A stretch of 6,017 nt of DNA from Flavobacteriia bacterium. GTDB lineage: Bacteria > Bacteroidota > Bacteroidia > Flavobacteriales > Schleiferiaceae. The DNA lies in contig CATILC010000176.1 in the NCBI GenBank assembly GCA_949516455.1, positions 1-6,017 of the forward strand, written 5' to 3'. Both the position numbers and the translations under genes were made by a program. Shown here in pieces: positions 1-6,017 of this stretch. How positions within the stretch are numbered: the stretch's first letter is position 1; each line of letters starts with the position of its first letter. Under the pieces are notes generated by a model. That model saw only the letters and a list, made by a program, of their open reading frames with translations. It ran no database searches and was not told where the DNA came from.

Positions 1-2
1 GC

Positions 3-272
3 GCCCATTCGCTGCGTGTCCTCCCCTCTTCTTCGGCCAGCTTGCGCGGGGAGTGTTCGGTGAACGCCTCCGTTCGGCTTCAGCTCGATGGACAACAAGT
101 GGCCCAAGCCTCGGGAACAAAGGTGATAGAGTACACTTTCCATGGAGATGAACAGTCCGCAGGTATGCATCAGTTGACCTTGGAGATCGATACTGGAAAT
201 GGATATTTCGCCACGGATTCCCTGACGATCGAACGTCTGCAGGCGGGCACCCCATCCGATCCTCCAGCAGGA
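3..272 (+). other. N-terminal Ig-like beta-sandwich domain (partial)
   Basis: Residues 1 to about 90 carry alternating hydrophobic strands (ASVRLQLDGQQVA, KVIEYTF, HQLTLEID, ATDSLTIERL) and no catalytic motif. The pattern fits the small Ig-like domains that often precede the E-set domain in Bacteroidota GH13 proteins, where a short strand plus 'L.LDG..V' is typical. The domain is cut by the window start, so its first strand or strands may be missing. It probably acts as a spacer. Assignment rests on strand pattern and position only. A proline-rich linker (GTPSDPPAGRED) separates it from the next domain. Confidence 0.55.
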
Positions 273-3200
273 AGGGAAGACGGCATCACCATTTTGTCTC
301 AGACCAAAGTCCACCTGCAACTTCGGGCACCCGGAAAATCATGGGCCTTTGCCTTGGGTGATTTCAATAACTGGCAGTTGGATTCTGCCTACCTGATGAC
401 CCCGTCCACCGATGGCCAGAGTTTTTGGATCGAGATCGATCAACTGGACCCACAGACCAAATACCGTTTTCAGTACTATGTGGGGCCGCAGGGGATCAAG
501 ATCGCAGACCCCTACAGCGAACTTGTACTCGATCCCTGGAACGATCAGTACATCGGGCAGGCCACCTACCCGAATCGTCCTTTCTATCCCGCCAATCAGA
601 GCGGACATGTCTCTGTTTTTCAGACAGGAAAGATCGGCTACTCCTGGGACAATGGGCTGAATTATCAGCGGCCCGACAGCCGGGACCTGGTGATCTACGA
701 ACTGCTGCTCCGCGATTTCGATTCGGAGCACAGCTGGAAGGCGCTGATGGACCGAATGGATTATTTCGAGGCACTGAACATCAATGCGATCCAATTGATG
801 CCGGTGATGGAATTCGAGGGCAACGAGAGCTGGGGATACAACCCGAGTTATATGTGTGCACCCGACAAGTATTACGGACCCGAGAAGGACTTAAAAAAGT
901 TCATTGAAGAATGCCACCGAAGGGACATCGCCGTCATACTGGACATCACTTTGAATCATCAATTCGGCCAAAGTCCACTCGCCCAGCTTTACTGGGACGA
1001 TGTGAACAATCGGACCGCGCCGGACAATCCCTGGTTCAACGAATACCCGAAACATCCCTTCAATGTCGGTTACGACATGAACCACGAAAGCGGACTCACC
1101 CAGTATTTCGCCAAACGGGTCTTCACGCACTGGCTCGAAGAATACCGGGTGGACGGCTTCCGTGTGGATCTGTCGAAGGGCTTCACCCAGACGAACAATC
1201 TGTACAGCGTATCGGGTTGGAACGCCTATGATCAAGGGCGGATCAACCGGCTGAACGATTACGGTCAGCACATTTGGTCAGTGACTCCCGGTGCCTTTGT
1301 GATCCTCGAACACTTTGCAGGCAATGCAGAAGAAAGTGCGCTGTCCAACAGCGGGTTCATGCTTTGGGGCGATATGAATTACTCCTACACCCAAGCGGTG
1401 ATGGGCTACGGCAGTGATCTGAGCGGAACCCTTGCCTCGAACAGGGGCTGGTGGGGCAAGAACCTGGTGGCCTACATGGAAAGCCACGACGAAGAACGGC
1501 TGTGCTACGAGGCCAAGGTCAATGGAAACGCTTACAATGGCTACTCCACACGAAATGCCGCCACCTATGCTGACCGGCACGCCATGGGTGCGGTCTTGCT
1601 CTTGTCCACGCCCGGGCCCAAGATGTTCTGGCAATTCGGCGAACTGGGCTACGACTACAGTATCGATTTCTGTATAGGCGACAGCAGCATATCCGGAGGC
1701 TGCCACATCAACAACAAACCCATACGCTGGGACTATTTGGAAGAACCTCACCGGAAAGCGGCTTTTGGCGTCTGGTCCGACATGATACACCTCAGGACCA
1801 CTCAGAATGCATTCCGCAACGATCCGTTGGAATACAACGTATCCGGACTGGTCAAGAAGATCCGGCTTCAGGATCAGGGACGCCACTTCGTGATCATGGC
1901 CAATACGGATGTGGCCTGGCAAAATGCCAATGCCTACTTCCCTTTTACCGGGACATGGTATTCTCTGCTTGAATCCGACAGCCTATCCGTCGGAAGCAAT
2001 TTCCCTCAGATCTCTTTGGCACCTGGCGCTTATAAAGTCTTTTGCAACGAGCCGATCGAACTGCCCAATGCGCCCTTCTCTCCGGATCTTCTCCCGGATT
2101 ATTTGGGCATCTGCCCCACAGCGGGGGAGCTGCTCACGGCCGCACCTGGCCACGGGCCCTACCTCTGGAGCGACGGAAGCACAGGCAACACGCTCTCTGT
2201 TGTTCAGGATGGCTGGTACAGCGTTCAGGCGACGAACTCATTTGGACGCATACATACCGACAGTGTCTGGGTGAACATCGACTGCCAGACTGCGGCTCTG
2301 GGAACCGAAATGCCCAGTCTGATCACTGCCAACAGCGCTCAATTCCACGGGCTGCTGGTGAGTGCCGGAAATTCAAGCATCGACTCGACAGGTTTTGTCT
2401 TTGGGACCACTTCCGGACCTCTTCTCGGAAACAATGCGCAAATCAGCGCGTCCGGCAATTCCTCCTTTCAGGCTTCAGTGAGCGGCCTTCTTCCAGGTGT
2501 GACCTACTATGTACGCAGCTATGCGGTGAATGCAGCAGGTGTAGCCTACGGCAATGAGCGCAGCTTCCTGACCGCAGCCGGCAACTACGACCTGAGCTTC
2601 CGCGTTGATATGCGGGAACAGACCATCCATCCGAACGGGATCCATGTGGCTGGAGATTTCCAGCAGCTCGCTGGCTTTGCCTCAAATTGGGATCCAAGCA
2701 GCTGCATTATGAGCGATCCCGACCAGGACTCCATCTACGAACTCACGGTCAATCTGCCGATCGGCAGCTACGAATTCAAGTTCATCAACGGGGATGACTG
2801 GTCCGGTGGGGAAGGGATCGACCCAGCCTGCGCAAGTGCTCAGGGCAACCGATACATCAGCATAGCTACGGATTTCTCGACAGTGCCTTTCTGCTTTGGC
2901 AGTTGCTGGGCATGCGATACCACAGGAACAGGACTTTTCGACCTCACCTTCCAAGTGGATATGGGTCAGGAAACGGTCGATCCAAGCGGTGTGCACGTGG
3001 CTGGTGACTTTCAGGCTGTCGGAGGTTTCGGAAGCAACTGGAATCCATCCACCGCTCAGATGCTGGACCCGGACGGGGACGGTGTTTATGAGCTGACCGC
3101 AGCACTGCCCGTGGGCACCTATCAATACAAATTTGTGAACGGAAACAGCTGGGGTAAGGACGAAAGCGTTCCTCCAGCATGCAGTGGTACCAGCGGAAAC

Positions 3201-6017
3201 CGAAGCATCGATGTGACAGGAGACATGAGCACCCCCTCCATTTGCTTTGAGGCATGCAGCAGCTGTTCCACCGGTCCTCTGCCGAATGTGGACATCACCT
3301 TCCAGGTGGATATGAGCCAAGAGACGATCTCGCCGAACGGCATCCATGTGGCGGGGAATTTTCAGGCGGCGGCTGGTTTTGGAAGCGACTGGAATCCATC
3401 GAGCAGTCCGATGAGCGATCCCGATGGCGACAGCATCTACACCCTGACCGTCAGCGCGCCAGCAGGAAGCTATCAATACAAATTCATCAATGGAAACAGC
3501 TGGGGGTCAGACGAAAGTGTTCCCTCAGGCTGTGCGACAAGCAACAATCGGGAGCTCACTGCAACTGCTGCTACGAGCAGCCCATTGGTCTGCTTCGGGA
3601 GCTGTTCCCCTTGCTCGCAGGCACCTCCACAAACCCTGTACGATCTGACCCTGCAGGTGGACATGCGTCAGGCGGGCAGCGTATCGACCAATGGCGTGCA
3701 TGTGGCAGGAAACTTTCAGGCGGCAGCCGGCTACGGAAGCGATTGGAATCCTTCATCCACCGCACTATCAGACCCAGACGGCGACAGTGTATACACCTTA
3801 ACCGTTCAAATTCCAGCCGGGATATACGAGTACAAATTCATCAATGGAAACAGCTTTACGGACGATGAGGACATTCCTTCCTATTGCAGTTTCAACAACA
3901 ACAGAGGGATCGTACTCTCAGGGGATACAACGCTCCCTGTGATCTGCTTCTCGGCCTGCGAATCCTGCTCTTCCATCCCGACCAACAGCCACACCCTGAC
4001 ATTCAACGTGGACATGCGTCAGGAAGTCATCGATTCGGCGGGCGTGCACGTCACCGGGACATTTGCCCTTGCTGCCGGATTGGATACGGTCAATTGGCTG
4101 CCGGATGCGCTTGAACTTTTGGATCCAGATGGAGATACAGTCTACAGCGGATCCGTTGTCGTTCCCACGGGCGTATACGAATTCAAGTATGTAAATGGCA
4201 ACAGCTGGGGTCAGGATGAGCAGCTCGTAGGGGGCTGTCTTTCGGGCAGCAATCGTGTGATCATGGTAAATGCCAACAGAAACCTGGATACCGTTTGTTT
4301 TGCCAGCTGCCATGCCTGTCAGCCGCCCCCTCCAATACACACTGTGACTTTTCAAGTGGACATGCGACAGCAGATCATTAGCCCGAACGGAGTTCATGTG
4401 GCCGGTGACTTCCAGACCGCGGCTGGTTTTGCCAGCGACTGGGACCCATCATCCACTGCCCTGTCCGATACCGATGGCGACAGCATCTACTCTCTCAGCG
4501 TACAAATTCCCCCCGGCAGTTACGAATTCAAATTCATCAACGGCAATGCCTGGGGCGACGATGAAAACATCTGGTCCGAACCCTGTCAGTCCAATGGCAA
4601 CCGAAGCCTGACCCTCCCATCGGACAGCATCCTTGCCGCTGTATGCTATGGAAGCTGCAGTCCGTGTGTGATCCAGCCGCCATCCTCCACATTCAACCTC
4701 ACCTTTCAAGTGGATATGCGCCAGCAGACCATCAGCCCAAATGGAGTGCATGTGGCCGGTGACTTCCAGGCCGCTGCAGGTTTCGCTGGCAATTGGGACC
4801 CTTCGACCACCGCTTTGTCCGATCCCGATGGCGACAGCGTCTATACCCTCAGCGTGCAGGTACCCGCTGGCAGTTACGAATACAAATTCATCAACGGCAA
4901 CGCCTGGGGCGACGATGAGAACATGTGGTCCGAACCTTGTCAGTCCAATGGCAACCGAAGCCTGAGCCTCGCATCGGACAGCATTCTACCCGCGGTGTGC
5001 TTTGGAAGCTGCAGCCCCTGCTCTGTAGCTCTTCCCAGCCATCAGATCACCTTCCGGGTGGACATGTCCGGTGTGTGCCAGAGCGATTCTGTCGATCTGG
5101 CTGGAAGCATGAACAGTTGGGCAGGCGGTGAGCTGCTGACCGACCCCAATGGCGACCGCATCTACGAGACAACGATCACTCTGCAAGAGGGAACCTATGA
5201 CTTCAAGTTCAGGAATTTCTACTCTGGGAATATCGAATGGGAAGGCATTTCCAATCGCTCACTCATCGTGACCAATGACAGTGTCCTACCAGTGGTTTGT
5301 TTCAATTCCCTCAGCCCATGCAGCAACATATATCCTCCGGCAGATGTCACTTTTCGGGTGCATTTGAATGGCCTGCCCGCAGACAGCAATGGAATATGGG
5401 TAGTAGGTGATTTTACTGTTCCCGCATGGAACAATGGCGCCTTGCCGCTTCTTCCTACCGCACAACCCGAAGTCTATGAAGCAACGATAAGCGTATGCCC
5501 AACGACCTTTTATTGGAAATTCGTGAACGGAGATCCGTTGACCTACAGCGGAGAGGAGACCTTCCCGAATGGGGACAGCAGCTGCTATGTGCCCAATGGC
5601 TTTGGCGGGTTCGATCGCCTCACTACGCGGGTGGATTCCCTGCCATTGCTTTTGGAATACACCTTCAATACATGCCAGGATCCTTCATCGCTGAGCCCGC
5701 CGATTGTGCAGACAGACTCTGCCGTTCAGATCGGCCGCTATTCAGCAGTGCTCGGAGGAACGGTATTGAATGATGGCGGGGGAAGTGTAACGGAACGAGG
5801 GGTGGTGTACGATACCATACCGGGGCCTGATCTCCTTTCATCCCCGTATACATCAAATGGTATCGGAACAGGGGCCTACCAAAGCAGCCTCAGCGGAATG
5901 GCCCCTTCTACGACTTATTATTACCGGGCCTATGCGACCAATCTCGCTGGATCGGCATACGGTACAGAGTTGAGTTTTACCACAGACAGCGCCCAAAATT
6001 GCCTTTGGCCCTTGGAC
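3..6017 (+). CDS. Giant secreted multidomain GH13 alpha-amylase-family protein with tandem carbohydrate-binding-like modules (partial at both ends)
   Basis: One uninterrupted frame of 2005 codons spans the window with no start or stop that can be assigned. The first two bases complete an earlier codon. Seen directly: all GH13 signature motifs between residues 267 and 549, a CBM48-like segment before them, and nine tandem modules of about 117 residues after them, bracketed by two FN3-like domains. GH13 enzymes with catalytic Asp/Glu/Asp hydrolyse or transfer alpha-glucosidic bonds, so an extracellular starch- or glycogen-degrading role is the best reading. Exact specificity (amylase, branching or debranching type) cannot be set from sequence alone. 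Paired cysteines and beta-sandwich modules fit an extracytoplasmic protein. A signal peptide and probably a C-terminal sorting domain should lie outside the window. Base composition and codon style look uniform throughout, with no frameshift. No neighbouring gene is visible, so operon context is unknown. Confidence 0.96.
285..558 (+). other. CBM48-like / E-set N-terminal domain of the GH13 enzyme
   Basis: Residues about 95-186 begin with ITILSQTKVHLQLRAPGK, followed by the hallmark GDFNNW at 119-124 and the strand KYRFQYYV. They end in ADPYSELVLDPWNDQYI, at about 168-184, which leads to the barrel. This layout (a 'G.FN.W' turn in a beta-sandwich immediately before a GH13 barrel, closing with 'DPYS') is characteristic of the CBM48/isoamylase-N type E-set domain of branching and debranching enzymes and of many Bacteroidota amylases. 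In the family it packs on the barrel and may contact alpha-glucan. Direct binding here is inferred. Confidence 0.85.
684..1790 (+). other. GH13 catalytic (beta/alpha)8 barrel
   Basis: Opens with LVIYELLLRDFD at about 229-240. Conserved regions appear in order: INAIQLMPV (260-268), WGYNP with the subsite-type Tyr279, DITLNH (Asp314, Asn318, His319), GYDMNHES (356-363), GFRVDLSKG with nucleophile Asp389 and Arg387, ILEHF with acid/base Glu436, and MESHDEER with stabiliser Asp496 after His495. The strand-8 motif GPKMFWQFGELG lies at 538-549, and RWDYLE at 575-580 closes the domain. All three catalytic carboxylates and the usual Arg and His are present, so the enzyme is probably active on alpha-glucans. 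After the nucleophile the sequence reads Lys-Gly rather than the Lys-His common in classical alpha-amylases. Cleavage of alpha-1,4 bonds is likely but not proven, and other GH13 specificities remain possible. Confidence 0.95.
1791..2048 (+). other. GH13 C-terminal beta domain
   Basis: Residues about 597-682 follow the barrel. They begin with HLRTTQNAF, continue with VKKIRLQDQGRHFVIMANTDV and GTWYSLLESD, and close with SLAPGAYKVFCN. Strands such as 'HFVIMANTDV' and the terminal 'L.PG.YKVF' are the usual form of the small antiparallel beta domain (domain C) that ends GH13 enzymes. It is normally structural. This marks the end of the core enzyme; everything downstream is accessory. Confidence 0.8.
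2070..2288 (+). other. Ig-like domain, YLWSDGSTG type
   Basis: Residues 690-762 follow the GH13 domain C. The core reads GICPTAGELLTA, then YLWSDGSTGNTLSV with Trp722, and ends DGWYSVQATNSFGRIHTDSVWVNI. This 'C-x(n)-YLWSDGSTG-x(n)-G.Y.V...N..G....DSV.V' layout matches a linker-type Ig/PKD-like domain frequent in large Bacteroidota surface proteins. It has no catalytic residues and probably acts as a spacer between the enzyme and the binding-module array. Cys704 and Cys761 flank the domain and could pair, but that is inference. Confidence 0.7.
2289..2585 (+). other. Fibronectin-III-like domain 1
   Basis: Residues 763 to about 861. The recognisable part is the C-terminal strand pair GVTYYVRSYAVNAAGVAYG followed by NERSFLT, at about 833-857, preceded by STGFVFGTTSGPLLGN. 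The form '(T)YY.R.YA.N..G.AYG....F.T' is typical of FN3-like domains strung through Bacteroidota surface proteins. A second copy of this type sits after the module array at about 1900-1995, so the two bracket it. The role is presumably structural. Confidence 0.75.
2586..2936 (+). repeat. Module R1
   Basis: 117 residues (862-978) with VDM at 868, GIHVAGDFQ, SNWDPSS with Trp896, DPDQD in place of DPDGD, GSYEFKFINGDDW and closing CFGSCWAC (964-971). A short Thr/Gly-rich linker (DTTGTG) leads to R2. It carries one extra cysteine beside the Trp region (SSCIM) compared with R2-R7, and the second aromatic site reads DDWSGGE rather than NSWG.DE. It is the first module after FN3-like domain 1. Confidence 0.9.
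2937..3287 (+). repeat. Module R2
   Basis: 117 residues (979-1095) with VDMGQETVDPSG, GVHVAGDFQ, SNWNPST, DPDGDGVYEL, GTYQYKFVNGNSWGKDE and a closing CFEACSSC. Both conserved Trp positions are kept, and all four consensus cysteines are present. The 351-base spacing to both neighbours is exact. Confidence 0.9.
3288..3638 (+). repeat. Module R3
   Basis: 117 residues (1096-1212) with VDMSQETISPNG, GIHVAGNFQAAAGFGSDWNPS, DPDGDSIYTL, GSYQYKFINGNSWGSDE, NNRE and closing CFGSCSPC. It is close to the array consensus, with both putative ligand-contact Trp positions kept. A proline/glutamine-rich linker (SQAPPQ) follows. Confidence 0.9.
3639..3989 (+). repeat. Module R4 (second Trp replaced by Phe)
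   Basis: 117 residues (1213-1329) with VDMRQAGSVSTNG, one residue longer here than its neighbours, then GVHVAGNFQAAAGYGSDWNPS, DPDGDSVYTL and IYEYKFINGNSF. The usual NSWG.DE reads NSFTDDE, so the second conserved Trp is Phe. It closes with CFSACESC. Length stays at 351 bases because a one-residue loss elsewhere offsets the insertion. Confidence 0.9.
3990..4337 (+). repeat. Module R5 (divergent full-length copy)
   Basis: 116 residues (1330-1445). The most divergent of the seven full-length copies: GVHVTGTFALAAGLDTVNWLPD replaces the usual GDFQ...SDWNPS stretch, and EFKYVNGNSWGQDE replaces KFING. DPDGD, both Trp positions and the closing CFASCHAC are kept. A run of prolines (QPPPPI) links to R6. 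This suggests either older divergence or a changed ligand surface. Confidence 0.88.
4338..4691 (+). repeat. Module R6 (near-twin of R7)
   Basis: 118 residues (1446-1563) with VDMRQQIISPNG, GVHVAGDFQ, SDWDPSS, DTDGD, GSYEFKFINGNAWGDDENIW and CYGSCSPC. Hand alignment with R7 over 104 residues from VDM to the last Cys shows about 16 differences, roughly 85 percent identity. Long stretches of DNA also match nearly base for base, for example around 4531-4630 against 4885-4984. A recent tandem duplication is the simplest explanation. Confidence 0.92.
4692..5039 (+). repeat. Module R7 (near-twin of R6)
   Basis: 116 residues (1564-1679) with VDMRQQTISPNG, GVHVAGDFQAAAGFAGNWDPS, DPDGDSVYTL, GSYEYKFINGNAWGDDENMW, SNGNRSL and CFGSCSPC. 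Most differences from R6 are conservative (I/V, S/T, F/Y, I/M). It is the last full-length module with all consensus motifs. Confidence 0.92.
5040..5339 (+). repeat. Module R8 (shortened, degenerate)
   Basis: 100 residues (1680-1779). VDMSG is kept, but GVHVAGDFQ becomes SVDLAGSMNSW, and the stretch between the two is shorter. DPNGDRIYE and GTYDFKFRN are recognisable, while the NGN.WG.DE loop is replaced by YSGNIEWEG. The closing motif reads CFNSLSPC, losing the middle Cys, and a new Cys appears early (GVCQS), so the disulfide pattern must differ. It may be closer to other CBM48/AMPK-type 'GSMN.W' modules than to R1-R7. Confidence 0.82.
5340..5699 (+). repeat. Module R9 (highly diverged terminal copy)
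   Basis: Residues 1780 to about 1899. The start VTFRVHLNG aligns to (T/S)F.VDM, GIWVVGDF to GVHVAGDF, PAWNNG to the Trp site, VYEATI to the Y.LTV strand, and FYWKFVNGD to YE(F/Y)KFING. DPDGD, the N.WG.DE loop and the CFGSC.PC closing motif are absent. The tail (about 1845-1893) reads SSCYVPNGFGGF and LLLEYTFNTC and has no counterpart in the other modules. It may act as a cap for the array or bind a different ligand. Confidence 0.72.
5700..5987 (+). other. Fibronectin-III-like domain 2
   Basis: Residues 1900 to about 1995. Begins PIVQTDSAVQIGRYSAVLGG, continues with TERGVVYDT and GAYQSSLSGMAP, and ends TTYYYRAYATNLAGSAYG followed by TELSFTT. The 'Y.A.LGG.V...GG..VTERGVVY' opening and 'TYYYRAYATN..G.AYG....FTT' close are classic for Bacteroidota FN3-like domains and more typical than copy 1. 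It probably serves as a spacer. The next segment (DSAQNCLWPLD, 5985-6017) is the start of an unassigned domain cut by the window end. Confidence 0.82.

Larger units (their letters stand above)
2586..5699 (+). repeat. Tandem array of nine carbohydrate-binding-like modules (R1-R9)
   Basis: Aligning on the Val codon of the VDM motif gives unit starts at 2604, 2955, 3306, 3657, 4008, 4356, 4710, 5058 and 5358. The spacings are 351, 351, 351, 351, 348, 354, 348 and 300 bases, so seven modules of 116-118 residues are followed by a 100-residue one and a diverged last one. The shared consensus is (T/S)F.VDMRQ, GVHVAGDFQ, NW.PS, LSDPDGDS(I/V)Y, P.GSYE(F/Y)KF(I/V)NGN.WG.DE, NR and a closing CFGSC.PC. 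The fold is probably an E-set/CBM20-CBM48-like beta-sandwich, and a starch- or glycogen-binding function is inferred from attachment to GH13. Each module listed separately starts six residues before its VDM. Confidence 0.93.

Noticed and set aside
1278..1922. Minus-strand open frame of 214 codons over the GH13 barrel
   Set aside because: It overlaps the conserved catalytic motifs of the + strand frame entirely and has no recognisable motif of its own. It is best read as a shadow of the real gene.
2892..2915. CX3CX2C motif (CFGSCWAC and its copies in R2-R7), identical in spacing to the radical SAM cluster motif
   Set aside because: It recurs at the end of every beta-sandwich module in a protein that looks exported, with no radical SAM barrel or glycine-rich motif. 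Disulfide bonding is far more likely.
2682..3476. Long minus-strand open frame of 264 codons across modules R1-R4
   Set aside because: It lies wholly antisense to the repeat-coding frame, its translation mirrors the periodic DNA, and it shows no recognisable domain. Repetitive, GC-leaning coding DNA often leaves such antisense frames open.
3771..3788. DPDGD motif resembling an EF-hand, dockerin or thrombospondin-3 calcium loop
   Set aside because: The 12-residue EF-hand pattern is not completed: there is no acidic residue at position 12 and the next residues form a beta-strand (SVYTLTV). It looks like a turn within the sandwich. Calcium binding is possible but not supported.
2586..5699. Regular repeats considered as a CRISPR array or other non-coding repeat element
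   Set aside because: The period is about 351 bases, divergence is mainly conservative at the protein level, all length changes are multiples of three, and the frame stays open. These are protein-domain repeats.
1..6017. Promoters, ribosome binding sites, terminators, tRNA/rRNA genes or insertion sequences
   Set aside because: The window is coding from end to end in one frame, with no intergenic gap and no inverted-repeat or transposase signature that I could see.

Overview
The whole window lies inside one very large protein-coding gene on the + strand. The reading frame whose first complete codon is at base 3 has no stop codon through base 6017. It encodes 2005 consecutive residues and is open at both ends, so the true start, signal peptide, C-terminus, promoter and terminator all lie outside. 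In this frame the residue number equals the codon start position divided by 3, and that numbering is used below. I found no second gene, RNA gene, mobile element or CRISPR array.

Domain order, read from the translation: (1) a partial N-terminal Ig-like beta-sandwich, residues 1 to about 90; (2) a CBM48-like/E-set starch-enzyme domain, about 95-185; (3) a GH13 (alpha-amylase family) TIM barrel, about 228-597, with an apparently intact catalytic triad (Asp389, Glu436, Asp496); (4) the C-terminal beta domain typical of GH13 enzymes, about 598-682; (5) an Ig-like domain of the YLWSDGSTG type, about 690-762; (6) a fibronectin-III-like domain, about 763-861; (7) nine tandem glycan-binding-like modules of about 117 residues, 862-1899, the last two degenerate; (8) a second FN3-like domain, about 1900-1995, after which a further segment runs off the window.

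The organism is most likely a member of the Bacteroidota. The GH13 type with its leading E-set domain, the Ig-like and FN3-like linkers (TYYYRAYATN..G..YG), and the modules built on VDM, GVHVAG.F, DPDGD and YE(F/Y)KF(I/V)NGN are all familiar to me from large secreted Bacteroidota proteins that usually end in a type IX secretion sorting domain. No such C-terminal domain is visible here, so that export route is an inference. GC content looks slightly above 50 percent by eye.

The likely job is a secreted or surface-attached alpha-glucan-degrading enzyme: one catalytic barrel attached to a long array of carbohydrate-binding-like beta-sandwiches that could hold it on starch or glycogen. Each part belongs to a recognisable type. 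The noteworthy features are the number and regularity of the appended modules and the signs of recent internal duplication.
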